In this document: piece by piece, positions 15,746-24,880 of the stretch
Numbering within the stretch: the stretch's first letter is position 1
Layout: each line of letters begins with the position of its first letter
Source: Sphingobacterium sp. UBA5670
GTDB taxonomy: Bacteria; Bacteroidota; Bacteroidia; Sphingobacteriales; Sphingobacteriaceae
Length of the DNA: 64,000 nt
Direction of reading: 5' to 3'
Assembly: GCF_002420705.1 (NCBI RefSeq)
Contig: NZ_DIIM01000021.1
Location: forward strand, 528,581-592,580
The notes under the pieces: generated by a model
Told to the model about the DNA's origin: nothing
What the model saw: only the letters and a program-made list of their open reading frames with translations
The model's database searches: none
Program-made: the position numbers and the translations under genes

Positions 15746-16450
15746 ATGAAATTTAACCCTTTTTTAGTTATTAAATTATTTCTTGGACTATTTATTTGCA
15801 TTGGAATAGGTTTGACCATATTTATGATTATTCATGGCAGCAAAGTTGTGGGGGCCTATTTCGTTTCAGGACTTTTTATTCTTTTTCCAGGTATTATCCT
15901 ATACGGTTTGACCGTTGGTTTTCGAGTATCTGAGAAAACGATCGAACGACAAACAGCACTACAGGAAAGTGTAACAGCCAATCACAAAGGCCTATCTCAT
16001 CACGTCCCATTGCTAAATACAACACAATTTATTCCTTGGAATACCATCGAAACCGTTGTCTACCGCAACCACCACAGCGACGATAAGGCACAGTTCAGTT
16101 TCTATCTGACACAGCCCGCAGATCAAATCAAGTCGAAACAACCCGGCTGGATAGCCAAAGTACTTTTGCCTTTGATCACAAAAAGCAAAACGGTTATTAT
16201 CGACGAGGATTGCATCAGTTTTCGCGAAATCCCCAAAATGCTAGAAAAATTCTTTGTCCCCATAAACTCCGTTAACATGAACGAAGTCCACGGAAAAGGA
16301 AGGTTGATAAGCTCAAATACCATCGTCAAAAACAATATAATTCGGGTCGAAGAATATTGGAAGCCAAATCCAGATTTTGAATCTGAAAAAGTCATTTATG
16401 ACCGATATAACAGAACATTTGACCAACTAAAACAGTCAAAAAAAAACTAA
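15746..16450 (+). CDS. Membrane protein with two N-terminal helices, unknown function
   Basis: A 234-residue protein. Residues 7-28 and 36-57 are transmembrane helices; the rest is a soluble domain of mixed strands with a tryptophan-anchored segment TTQFIPWNTIETVVYRN and a late CISFREIPKMLEKFFVP helix, a pattern like bacterial PH-type membrane-associated domains (YcxB/DUF304-like). I do not recognise a named family. It lies between the two divergent small cysteine-protein genes, 73 bases before the second one and possibly in the same transcript. Nothing in it suggests metal binding, so its presence may be incidental. Confidence 0.65.
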   Translation: MKFNPFLVIKLFLGLFICIGIGLTIFMIIHGSKVVGAYFVSGLFILFPGIILYGLTVGFRVSEKTIERQTALQESVTANHKGLSHHVPLLNTTQFIPWNTIETVVYRNHHSDDKAQFSFYLTQPADQIKSKQPGWIAKVLLPLITKSKTVIIDEDCISFREIPKMLEKFFVPINSVNMNEVHGKGRLISSNTIVKNNIIRVEEYWKPNPDFESEKVIYDRYNRTFDQLKQSKKN

Positions 16451-16523
16451 TATTTACAGAAGACATAAGAGCACAGCCAAATTTAAATTGCATATAAAAA
16501 ACTATTTATCTAAGTTTGGCCCA

Positions 16524-16895
16524 ATGAAAAAAATGCTCCTGTATTTTCTGACCTTATCATTGCTCGTCCAAGCGGGATGGGGTTATATTGTGATAGGAGC
16601 TTTTTATGCCAATAAGGACTATATCACCAAATACCTTTGTGTAAATCGGGATAAACCCCAATTGCATTGTAACGGTAACTGCGTGTTAATGAAAAAGATC
16701 AGAAAGGCACAAGAAAAAGAAAAGGAGAATCCAAGCGTCAAGCTTAAAGCTGAAGTTTACGATATTGTTGATTCCAATACTTTGTTTTCATTCACTCCTA
16801 CTTCAATTGAAATTACCGTACTTCCCATTCCTATAAATGTTTCCAAATCCATCCGTAGAAATCCAAATAGATTACTACGTCCCCCTATTGCCTAA
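16524..16895 (+). CDS. Small membrane-anchored cysteine protein, copy 2
   Basis: A 123-residue paralogue of the protein at 15204-15581: an N-terminal hydrophobic helix, then NKDYITKYLCVNR and LHCNGNCVLMKK, cysteines at residues 39, 49 and 53 (C-x9-C-x3-C), and a charged region KAQEKEKEN. The ATG at 16524 is preferred to the upstream TTG at 16488 because it gives a clean signal-anchor and matches the paralogue. It is followed after 76 bases by a TonB-dependent receptor and then a PepSY membrane protein, so it is probably the first gene of a metal-uptake operon. It may be an accessory or redox factor for that system. Function unproven. Confidence 0.6.
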   Translation: MKKMLLYFLTLSLLVQAGWGYIVIGAFYANKDYITKYLCVNRDKPQLHCNGNCVLMKKIRKAQEKEKENPSVKLKAEVYDIVDSNTLFSFTPTSIEITVLPIPINVSKSIRRNPNRLLRPPIA

Positions 16896-16971
16896 TTAAC
16901 CTTCGCTCAATGGGAGATCCATCCATTGAAAAATAATTTTAGACAAATTGATAATTAGGTAAAACCATTTC

Positions 16972-19113
16972 ATGAAATACTCATTTTCAGTATTGCTTGT
17001 GTTATCAGGCAGTATTGTATATGCTCAGCATCCTTTACGGGATACAACTTCCGCACTTCGCGATAGTATTCGCCTGGAAGAGGCAATTGTCACTTCCAAA
17101 TATTATAGAAAATACAAGTTAGACGCTGCTTCCAATACCCTAAAACTGCAGGTACCGCTTCTACGGCTACCACAAAACATCCAGGAAGTCGACCATAGTA
17201 TCATCGTCGACCAGCAGGCCATCAATATAAACGAAAGCATCAGCAGGAATGTGAGTGGTGCAATGCGCAACAACACAGCAGACTTCTATGGTCCTTTTCT
17301 TTTTATGCGCGGTGCAGGTATCAACACGCTTCGAAACGGGGTAGATCTTTCTATGATCTATTATGGTCCTATGCCCGAAGATGCCAATATGATCGATCGG
17401 CTGGAATTTATCAAGGGGCCTTCTGGTTTTATGAATGCTGTTGGCGATCCCGCGGGATCCTTCAACCTCGTCACCAAAAAACCGACGGGTATACCTTCCA
17501 ATCAGGTGTTCTTTCAGACAGGCAGCTGGGACCTCTATCGCGCTGGAGCAGATCTGGAAGGCCATTTTGATCAACAAAAAAAATGGCTATATAGAGTCAA
17601 TGCCGTCGGACAGAAATCCCGCTCTTTTCAGCATTTTGCATTTAACGATAAGGTTGTGGTCAATCCGAGCCTGACCTACCGCATAGACACAACATCTTCT
17701 TTGACTGCAGAATATAGCTTTCAGCAGCAGTCTTTTCTACAGTACCTGCTCACGGTATTTTCACCCTACGGATTTGCATCCCTTCCTCGGGATTTTAGTA
17801 TTGCCGATCCCACAAAAGACCCAGTTCAGGCTCAAGAACATACTGCTTTTCTGACCTACACAAAAAAAATCGGCCGAAATTGGAATCTCACTGCGAAAAC
17901 GGCCTATGCCAACAGCCAGATGGATGGAAATTACTTTTTTGTGTCTGCATACGATAAAAACCGTCCGGACGAAATCAAACGACGTGTCACTTACGAACGA
18001 TTTAAAACAGATGTTACTTCCGTTCAGATCTATTTGAATGGTATATTAAATACCGGCAACCTTGCACATCATATCCTGGCAAGTATTGATGGCAACCGAA
18101 AATCTTTACTGGGTTATTCGGGTTATAACGACAAAAATGCGAACCCGACCTTATATCCCTTAGATGTCAATAATCCGCAATATGGAGTCCCATTCTATGA
18201 TAATAAAAAGACAGGCTCATTAGACAGCATAGCGACTAACAAGCAGCAGATCAAATATGTCGCCTTTTATCTCCAAGATGAACTGGCGTTCCTGCAGGAC
18301 CGTTTACATTTGACCTTAGCGGCCCGGCTAACGCGATCGACAAGCCATATCGATATCCCTACCCCCTCTACAGTCTCAGATCTGGTGATTACCCCCCGAG
18401 TGGGCTTAAATTATGCGCTGACAGAAAGTGCATCGGCTTACGCCCTTTATGATCGTACGTTTACCACCCAGAGTGGTCTAAGCGCTGATGGTAAAACATT
18501 CTCGCCACTACGTGGCAAAAACTATGAGCTTGGTCTAAAAAAAGACTGGCGGGAAGGCAAATGGAACAGTACCTTATCGCTTTATCATATCACGAGAGAC
18601 AATATTCTGGTAAGCGATCCTGCGACCAACCTGCAGTCACAGATCGGCCAGACGACATCCAAAGGAATTGAATTCGACCTCAAAGGTGAAGTTGTTCCGG
18701 GCCTCAATACAGTGATCAACTATGCCTATACAGATAGTTATATTTCTGCCGACGCCAATCCAGCACTGGTTGGCAAAGCAAGTCCCTACCGGGTACGACA
18801 TATACAAAATACCTGGCTGAATTACCGGCTTCCATTCAAAAATGTAACAGGAATGAGTGTATCGGCAGGTTACCAGTATCAAGCAGGTAGAGCCGGACGT
18901 TATTCGCAGGACGATATCCCTTCGCTAGCACCGATCTTTCGATTGGATGCTGGTATCGGCTGGACGAATGGTAAGATCGCCATCAATGGACTTATCAATA
19001 ACATCACCAACCGGTTCAATTATGGAAGTGCCTGGACACGCCCCACAGGCCTCTATGCCTACGTCCCTTATGCCCCGCGCGAATTTCGCATGAATGTTTC
19101 CTATAATTTCTAA
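16972..19113 (+). CDS. TonB-dependent siderophore-type receptor
   Basis: A 713-residue outer-membrane receptor. A signal peptide ends VYAQ near residue 19; a TonB-box-like EEAIVTS follows at about 36-42; the plug domain (about 60-170) has the FLFMRGAGINTLRNGV and IEFIKGPSGFMNAVGDPAGSFNLVTKKP-type signatures of FhuA-like receptors; the remaining strands form the barrel, ending in EFRMNVSYNF with terminal phenylalanine. No carboxypeptidase-like or STN domain is present, unlike SusC receptors. It overlaps the PepSY gene by one base and follows the small cysteine protein. The likely cargo is a ferric siderophore or another chelated metal; the FixH-like lipoprotein nearby leaves copper open. Confidence 0.85.
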   Translation: MKYSFSVLLVLSGSIVYAQHPLRDTTSALRDSIRLEEAIVTSKYYRKYKLDAASNTLKLQVPLLRLPQNIQEVDHSIIVDQQAININESISRNVSGAMRNNTADFYGPFLFMRGAGINTLRNGVDLSMIYYGPMPEDANMIDRLEFIKGPSGFMNAVGDPAGSFNLVTKKPTGIPSNQVFFQTGSWDLYRAGADLEGHFDQQKKWLYRVNAVGQKSRSFQHFAFNDKVVVNPSLTYRIDTTSSLTAEYSFQQQSFLQYLLTVFSPYGFASLPRDFSIADPTKDPVQAQEHTAFLTYTKKIGRNWNLTAKTAYANSQMDGNYFFVSAYDKNRPDEIKRRVTYERFKTDVTSVQIYLNGILNTGNLAHHILASIDGNRKSLLGYSGYNDKNANPTLYPLDVNNPQYGVPFYDNKKTGSLDSIATNKQQIKYVAFYLQDELAFLQDRLHLTLAARLTRSTSHIDIPTPSTVSDLVITPRVGLNYALTESASAYALYDRTFTTQSGLSADGKTFSPLRGKNYELGLKKDWREGKWNSTLSLYHITRDNILVSDPATNLQSQIGQTTSKGIEFDLKGEVVPGLNTVINYAYTDSYISADANPALVGKASPYRVRHIQNTWLNYRLPFKNVTGMSVSAGYQYQAGRAGRYSQDDIPSLAPIFRLDAGIGWTNGKIAINGLINNITNRFNYGSAWTRPTGLYAYVPYAPREFRMNVSYNF

Positions 19114-20243
19114 TGATGAAAACAATCACCAAATGGGCATTCCGCGTACACGGGTTCCTCGGACTGAGCACAGGGCTATTCTTTCTTATCTTGGGACTGA
19201 CAGGCGCAGTACTGCTATTTCGCCATGATCTTGATCGCGCACTAAATCCCGATATTTATCACAGGCCCGCAAATGGACCTGTGATTTCTGCCGATAGCGC
19301 CTATCGGATTATCGCCACTGCCTTTCCCAATTTAGAAAAAATTGTACTCCATGATTTTCCTTTATCTTCCCATGAACCGTACGAATTTATGCTCTATCGA
19401 AAGATCAATGGTCCGGCAGACAATCATCTTAGCTTTGCATTTGTCGACGCCCACACAGGAGCAATTCTCCGGAAAGGCAATTATGAATCACTCGGCAGCT
19501 CATTTTTCAGATGGACATATGCGCTCCATTATAGCTTTTTACTGGGACGATTAGGCCAGACCTTTGTCGCAGCGCTGGGGATCCTGCTGTTGTTTACTAT
19601 TTTCTCTGGCCTGATCGTTTATCGAAAACATCTTCTCAGCGTCTTGCTATTTAAAGTACCACTTTATAAGAATGGACGCAAATTGTATTCGTCCTGGCAT
19701 CGCGTAGTCGGTGTCTGGTCTGCTTTGCTCAATCTAATTTTACTGGTTACCGGAGTTTGGATGAATCTCCCTGCTTTTCAGGAATTGTTTTCTGCAGAGA
19801 CCGCCGCCCCGCATGTGCATGGGTCTTTCGCTTCAAAAACAGATTTGGACAAATTATTGGATTATTGCAAAACGACGTCGCCCGGTTTTCACCCTATTGC
19901 CATCAATATCCCAAAGAACACTGATTCCCCAATCTTGGTTCGCGGACAACTATCGAGTACCTCTTTCCCGTTATTTGGTGGAAAAGCAAGTCATTTTTCA
20001 TTCGACGCTTCGACCGGTGCATGCCTCAATATACTGGACATCGACAGAGCCGATTCATCTAAAAAGGTCTCCTGGGCAATTTACCAACTCCATATTGGTG
20101 CCTTCGGCGGTTATGCATTACGGCTTTTTTATGCTTTGATTGGATTGACTCCCGCCCTCCTTGCACTAACAGGCTTTGTCCTTTGGACCCTGCGCAGTAA
20201 ACGACAAAAAACAAAGCTGCAAAATAAGCGCTTGGAGATATGA
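19113..20243 (+). CDS. PepSY-associated transmembrane protein
   Basis: A 376-residue inner-membrane protein with four main helices: the first in WAFRVHGFLGLSTGLFFLILGLTG-type sequence at about residues 6-33, others near 140-170, 198-220 and 335-365. The HxxxG motif of the PepSY_TM (PiuB-like) family, including SSWHRVVGVWSALLNLILLVTG, is clear. Family members are thought to reduce ferric siderophores or other metals in the periplasm using heme ligated by the membrane histidines. Its ATG overlaps the stop of the TonB receptor gene, showing an operon. ATG at 19116 is an equal alternative. A methyltransferase gene follows 62 bases later with its own promoter candidate. Confidence 0.85.
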   Translation: MMKTITKWAFRVHGFLGLSTGLFFLILGLTGAVLLFRHDLDRALNPDIYHRPANGPVISADSAYRIIATAFPNLEKIVLHDFPLSSHEPYEFMLYRKINGPADNHLSFAFVDAHTGAILRKGNYESLGSSFFRWTYALHYSFLLGRLGQTFVAALGILLLFTIFSGLIVYRKHLLSVLLFKVPLYKNGRKLYSSWHRVVGVWSALLNLILLVTGVWMNLPAFQELFSAETAAPHVHGSFASKTDLDKLLDYCKTTSPGFHPIAINIPKNTDSPILVRGQLSSTSFPLFGGKASHFSFDASTGACLNILDIDRADSSKKVSWAIYQLHIGAFGGYALRLFYALIGLTPALLALTGFVLWTLRSKRQKTKLQNKRLEI

Positions 20244-20277
20244 CATAAATTCCATCATTTGTTCCTGATAAAATAGA

Positions 20278-20285
20278 TAAATTTG
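20278..20285 (+). promoter_or_regulatory. Candidate -7 box (TAAATTTG) for the methyltransferase
   Basis: Exact match to TAnnTTTG 20 bases before the ATG at 20306; a TTTG lies 16 bases upstream (20258-20261), a little closer than the usual spacing. Confidence 0.4.
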
Positions 20286-20305
20286 TTTCTCTTAAAATTA
20301 TTACG

Positions 20306-20992
20306 ATGATTAACAGAATAACAGCCTACTGGAATGATCGGAGCGCTTCTTGGCGCAAGGAACGGGATGAGGCTTGGTCCCGTCCGGAGACCGAACGCTG
20401 GCTTGACTTCTTTAAGTCTGTACGTAGCCAGGTTGCGGGCAACAAAGTCCTTGAGGTCGGTACTGCTACAGGATATTTTGCCAACATTATGACCCTGGCA
20501 GGTTTCGAGGTTACTGCCGTTGACCTCTCCCCCCAGATGATTGAATACGCAAACCTCGTCAGCCAGGAACTGGAACTCAACGTAGCTTATCAGGTCATGG
20601 ATGCACATGCGCTGCAATTTGAGGCTAACACCTTCGATTTAGTCTTCACCAGATTGATGACATGGACCATTCCTGACCTTAAAAAATGTTACAGCGAGAT
20701 GGAACGTGTGCTCAAACCCGGCGGAAAGCTGATCAATCTGGATGCCGATTTCGGAAAAACAGTTTTTAGTACCGAAAGACACGATGAATGCCCGTCCGGT
20801 GCTATCGATCAGATCAATGACATCAAATCGGCTCTCGAGATTAGCGCACACCAACGTCCGGCCAAAGACGTCGAACTATTAGAAGCTGTTGGATTTGATT
20901 CCATTGAAATCGATATGGACGCCCAAAATCGCATTCTGAAACTTCCTTTGGAAACGGAAGGCCTTTTTATGCTGGAAGCCGTTAAAAAATAA
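20306..20992 (+). CDS. Class I SAM-dependent methyltransferase
   Basis: A 228-residue protein with the Rossmann-type SAM-binding motif VLEVGTATGYFANIM at about residues 48-62, the acidic loop VTAVDLSPQMIEYA, the motif DLVFTRLMTW and the post-IV segment VLKPGGKLINLDADF. This is the methyltransferase-11/COG2226 group. The start YWNDRSASWRKER is typical of a subgroup sometimes found beside metal-transport genes, which fits the TonB and PepSY genes on both sides; modification of a chelator is possible but is only inference. The substrate cannot be read. It converges on the second TonB receptor gene across a strong hairpin. Confidence 0.8.
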   Translation: MINRITAYWNDRSASWRKERDEAWSRPETERWLDFFKSVRSQVAGNKVLEVGTATGYFANIMTLAGFEVTAVDLSPQMIEYANLVSQELELNVAYQVMDAHALQFEANTFDLVFTRLMTWTIPDLKKCYSEMERVLKPGGKLINLDADFGKTVFSTERHDECPSGAIDQINDIKSALEISAHQRPAKDVELLEAVGFDSIEIDMDAQNRILKLPLETEGLFMLEAVKK

Positions 20993-21067
20993 AATAGAGC
21001 TGCATCCAGTTAAGGCTTTTCACAGCCCTATATGGATAAGATACGATAGCGAGAACAAACAAAGTAC

Positions 21068-21094
21068 CCCCAAAAAGTAGCTAACTTTTTGGGG
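21068..21094. terminator. Bidirectional terminator between methyltransferase and TonB receptor
   Basis: CCCCAAAAAGT (21068-21078) and ACTTTTTGGGG (21084-21094) form a perfect 11-bp stem with loop AGCTA. A second short palindrome, ATGGGAG-T-CTCCCAT (21106-21120), follows. Genes on both sides converge here. Confidence 0.65.
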
Positions 21095-21126
21095 ATACTA
21101 CAAAAATGGGAGTCTCCCATAACGGA

Positions 21127-23328
21127 TTAAAACTTATAGCTAAAACTTCCCGCTACATTCAGCAGCTTCTGTGCATTAGCTGTGGTATAACCGATCCAAT
21201 AATGTTCGTTGGTCAGGTTATCCGCTTTTACTCCAATTCTGAATTTCTTCGCATCATAGAATACATTGGCATTGAGGACTACATATTTGGGTAATTCAAA
21301 GGTTCCATTTGTCGTGTTGATAATTTTGTTGGCGCTGGCATAATTTCCTCCAAAGGCCAGGCCAAGTCCTTTTAGGTTATCCTCCGTAAACTGATAGGTC
21401 GCATTGAAATTTACTAACCATGGCGAAGAAGCCGTATTCGGCCTTTTACCCAAAACAGTAGCATCTGTCGTTTCCGTAAATTTGGAGTCATTGTAGCTCA
21501 ATCCTGCGATCAATGAAAAACCTTTAACCAGATAAGCATTTACTTCCAGTTCAATACCTTTGCTGTTACGTTTTCCCATTTGCTGTTCGATCGCTCTTCC
21601 CTGCGGTGTGTAACCAATTGTCTGTAAGGTATTCTTGACATTGATGTTGTAGTAATTAAGTGTAGCATTGACTTTTCCGTGCCACAGATCGGCTTTAAAT
21701 CCACCCTCCCACTGATTGGCTTTTTCAGGATCAGAAAGAGAAAGGTTAGAAGCCGTGTCTGAAACAAAATAACCATTACTGGTAAAGCTATTCTGATAGT
21801 TCCCAAACACCGAAAATTTTTCTTTCACAAGTTCATAAACTAAACCCAGTTTAGGTGACCACGCATGCTGTGTATATGCCGGAGTTTCATTGGAACCTTT
21901 CACGCCTCCATTGAATTTTACACTTTCATAGCGAATGGCCGTCATCAAATTTAAGCCCTCTACAGGTGTGATCATATTGGAAACGTACGCGCTGTAGGTA
22001 TTTGATTTATTTTTCAATGGCCAGATAGAGCTATCCCATGCCGGCGTATTGCGGATTGAATTATAATAATTTGTTACATAGTCGGCATTGAAATTTGTAT
22101 AATCCGTATTGCCTGTAAAGGGCACGAAGTCAATGACCCCAAAATAAAAGAATTGATCATTGCGTGTGCGTAAATAATCTCCACCCACCACGGTCCGGTT
22201 GCGCATACTACCTATATGAAAGTCAAAATTAAAGTTTTGCTGTACCTGTAGGTAACGTTGTTTGCTATCTGCAGTAGACTGGTCACCACGGTATAAACCA
22301 ACTTCCTTGTCATTGGGATCGGCACCATAGGATTTTGTCGTGATGTAGAAATATGGGTTGAAACCATTCGAATAGCTATAAGCACTATTGATCGAAGTTG
22401 ACGACCGGATATGTTCATTGATTTTATAATTGACCTGCCCGAACAAGTTACGCGTACGACCTGTATTGTATAAGCCCGATCCCACATACGGTTTTTTGTA
22501 ATCGAGGCCGGCCTTCTCCAAGTCTTTCATTCCCGAAAAACCAAAAGCCGACAAAGGGCCGATGAAAAAGAAGTTCTGCTCAGACTGCGCCTTATTATCA
22601 AACATCTCATATTCTAGATTGATATCCACTTTATCATTTACCTTCCACGTTAGGCTGGGCGTAAACGCAAAATACTTATTGTGCACCTTGGGATTTTGAA
22701 AATTTCCCTCTGTTGTATAGGCCGTGTTAACACGAAACAAAACGCTTTTATCCTTTGTTAAGGGGGCATTGAGATCGGCTTGAGCACGATAGTAATCATA
22801 TCTTCCGGCCGAGACCAAAACATTTCCAGCTAGACTATCGTAAGGCTTCTTGGTGACACGATTGATCACACCTCCATAAGAAGTCACATTACTTCCGTAT
22901 AAGGTAGCTGACGGCCCTTTTAACACCTCTATTTTTTCGATATTCACGGCATCTACCGTACCACTTACTGGCGCTACCAAACCATTTCTCAGCGAATTAT
23001 TTGAGATAAATCCACGCAAGTTGACATACGCTCCGCCATCACCGGCTCGCCCTGTTGCATTCCACATTTTTTGCAAACCAGTCACATTTCGATAGGCCTC
23101 ATCGACGGTAAAAATCATTTGGTTTTCTAAAGCAACACGGTCAATTGAGGAGTAGACCTGCGGATTTTCAATCGCTCGAAGCGGCATTTTATTCGTGTAT
23201 TCACTGTCTTTTTTGATGTAAGCATTAATAATAACCTCATCCATTTTATTCATTTTGACAGTGTCCTTTTGTTGCCCATGGGCAGCGATACTTGATAATA
23301 CAGAAGCACTTAAGATCAACTTCTTCAT
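21127..23328 (-). CDS. TonB-dependent siderophore-type receptor
   Basis: A 733-residue outer-membrane receptor with a signal peptide (MKKLILSASVLSSIAAHGQ). A TonB-box-like MDEVIINAYI lies at about residues 28-37, the plug domain at about 50-165 carries GGAYVNLRGFISNNSLRNGL and KIEVLKGPSATLYGSNVTSYGGVINRVTKKP, and the barrel ends in LLNVAGSFSYKF. It is a FhuA-like siderophore receptor without STN domain. It is the last gene of a minus-strand operon led by a frameshifted PepSY gene and a small membrane protein, behind a Fur-like box at 24658-24680, so iron control is likely. The ligand is unknown. Confidence 0.85.
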   Translation of the reverse strand: MKKLILSASVLSSIAAHGQQKDTVKMNKMDEVIINAYIKKDSEYTNKMPLRAIENPQVYSSIDRVALENQMIFTVDEAYRNVTGLQKMWNATGRAGDGGAYVNLRGFISNNSLRNGLVAPVSGTVDAVNIEKIEVLKGPSATLYGSNVTSYGGVINRVTKKPYDSLAGNVLVSAGRYDYYRAQADLNAPLTKDKSVLFRVNTAYTTEGNFQNPKVHNKYFAFTPSLTWKVNDKVDINLEYEMFDNKAQSEQNFFFIGPLSAFGFSGMKDLEKAGLDYKKPYVGSGLYNTGRTRNLFGQVNYKINEHIRSSTSINSAYSYSNGFNPYFYITTKSYGADPNDKEVGLYRGDQSTADSKQRYLQVQQNFNFDFHIGSMRNRTVVGGDYLRTRNDQFFYFGVIDFVPFTGNTDYTNFNADYVTNYYNSIRNTPAWDSSIWPLKNKSNTYSAYVSNMITPVEGLNLMTAIRYESVKFNGGVKGSNETPAYTQHAWSPKLGLVYELVKEKFSVFGNYQNSFTSNGYFVSDTASNLSLSDPEKANQWEGGFKADLWHGKVNATLNYYNINVKNTLQTIGYTPQGRAIEQQMGKRNSKGIELEVNAYLVKGFSLIAGLSYNDSKFTETTDATVLGKRPNTASSPWLVNFNATYQFTEDNLKGLGLAFGGNYASANKIINTTNGTFELPKYVVLNANVFYDAKKFRIGVKADNLTNEHYWIGYTTANAQKLLNVAGSFSYKF

Positions 23329-23349
23329 GTTATGGTAATTTATTTGTAG

Positions 23350-23514
23350 TTATTTGTAATAGTGTCGAATCACGAGAAAGAGCGGAACAGAAAGCGCGAG
23401 CCAGCCCAAATAGTCCCATAGACCATCGCCCAATAATGCAGCAATTAGCCCAAATAGTGATAAAGCCGCTAATAGCATAGGCATGCCCCAAAGTTTTAGG
23501 AAGGTATTTTTCAT
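23350..23514 (-). CDS. Small membrane protein of the PepSY/TonB cluster
   Basis: A 54-residue protein reading MKNTFLKLWGMPMLLAALSL, then FGLIAALLGDGLWDYLGWLALSVPLFLVIRHYYK: two hydrophobic helices separated by a GDGLWD turn. Short proteins with this LKLWGMP start and GxGxWD turn recur between PepSY and TonB receptor genes in Bacteroidota and have no assigned function; they may support the PepSY reductase. It starts 2 bases after the PepSY stop and ends 21 bases before the receptor, so it is part of that operon. The in-frame extension to 23574 overlaps PepSY and is rejected. Confidence 0.65.
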   Translation of the reverse strand: MKNTFLKLWGMPMLLAALSLFGLIAALLGDGLWDYLGWLALSVPLFLVIRHYYK

Positions 23515-23516
23515 GG

Positions 23517-24636
23517 TTAATATTCTTTTGCGATAAATAACTGCTGTTTTTCTGCGCGTCGTCGGGCAATCCATAAGTAGAGTCCCGTTACCAGAACGAG
23601 AATGGTGAAAATATCAAACACAGCCCAAACAATTTTAAGAACCGGACCACCATAATTTCCAAAATGCAGCGGTTCGGAAAAGAAAAGTGTATTGACATAC
23701 CAGGGCATTTCCCGGCTATCGGTTACCAATCCAGTTTTCGCGTCAATCAGAACAGGCTTGAGTAACTTCGATGTCAGCTCCGTATTGCCGCGCATAAATA
23801 CAGCATAATGATGCTTGCTCGTAAAAGGTGTCCCCGGATAGGCTATGACCGCAGCTTTCATGTCTTTCACTTTGTTTTCAGCCGCTACCTTTGCCTGCTC
23901 CAATGAACTATAATTGCCCTTGAGCGGCTCTTGATTTTTATAAGGTGCAGTCATTTCGGCCAGCTGCCCCCTGCTGCCAGAGACCGAGGATCACATCAGA
24001 GAGCGTATTGATGATGCCTGTAAAACCAACCACCACCATCCATGCTGTTAAAGCGATACCCAATAAATTATGTGTATCCAACCATTGCAGTCTTTTGGAT
24101 CGATTCTTCCGTACCATTCCAAAATCATACTTTTTCATAATGGGTCCATAAAGTACAATCCCGGAGACAATAGAAATCATAAATAATATCCCCATCAGAC
24201 CGAGGAACAATTTGCCGGGGATACCCAAAAACATATCGGTATGCAGTTTAAGGATAATATTCATCAGGCCATCGGTCTTGGGAGCCCCAAGCACCTCACC
24301 TGTATATTCATTGAGGACCAGATACTTACTTTTTTCATAAGGCGCATCAGGTTTGTCCACGACATCAAAAAGCACCTTATTCTTTTCATTTTCATCCCAG
24401 AACGCATACCGCACTTGCTCCCCAGGATACCTGGATGCCGCAATTTCTGCCAGCTTATCCAGACTCAATTTATGTTCTGTGATTACAGCCTCTTTATTTT
24501 CCTCCAATATATGTTCGATCTCTTCATGAAAGATCAACGGTAGTCCCGTAATGCAGAGGTAGAGAAGAAAAATGGTACAAATTAGACTTGTCCATTTATG
24601 CCAGTTGAACCAACGTTTTGCAGCCTTCAGTTTCAT
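23517..24636 (-). pseudogene. PepSY-associated transmembrane protein with a frameshift
   Basis: Two frames together make one PepSY_TM protein of about 372 residues. The first (24636 to 23938) runs from MKLKAAKRWFNWHKWTSLIC through RLQWLDTHNLLGIALTAWMVVVG to GLWQQG and then goes out of frame (AAGRNDCTL, stop). The second (from about 23970 to 23517) continues with QLAEMTAPYKNQEPLKG, the second PepSY domain and a last helix VWAVFDIFTILVLVTGLYLW. The shift lies at a run of five Gs on the minus strand (23967-23971); four would restore the frame. It is either a recent mutation, a slippage site or a sequencing error. The role would be periplasmic metal reduction with the neighbouring receptor. Confidence 0.75.
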
Positions 24637-24649
24637 CGGTAGTTTTTTG

Positions 24650-24680
24650 CAAATGTATTATTTTTAATCAATCTAAATAA
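24650..24680 (-). promoter_or_regulatory. Promoter box and Fur-like operator of the iron operon
   Basis: On the minus strand TACATTTG (24650-24657) is an exact -7 box. Directly upstream, 24658-24680 is an imperfect 23-bp palindrome, TTATTTAGATT-G-ATTAAAAATAA, with 8 of 11 symmetric pairs, resembling Bacteroidota Fur boxes. It ends 22 bases before the PepSY start codon. Confidence 0.5.
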
Positions 24681-24833
24681 TAAAAATAAATATTTATACT
24701 AAACCACTTATTTGAAGGCAGAAAACAGCACGATTGCCAACTTATATTGTAACAAAGCCGTCGATAGTCCCCCCTATCGACGTTTAAACATCAACATTTA
24801 TGCAGTGACAAAAAGAATCTTTCTTATTCCAAA

Positions 24834-24862
24834 AAAAAGCCCGATATATGACCGGGCTTTTT
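24834..24862. terminator. Terminator of the histidine kinase gene
   Basis: AAAAAGCCCG (24834-24843) pairs with CGGGCTTTTT (24853-24862), 9-base loop. On the minus strand it is followed by a run of Ts, giving a strong rho-independent terminator 18 bases after the kinase stop. Confidence 0.8.
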
Positions 24863-24880
24863 ATAAAAAATTAATTGCTA

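Noticed and set aside
23938..24636. Short 232-residue PepSY protein as a complete gene
   Set aside because: The matching second half is present in the next frame; it is one gene with a frameshift.
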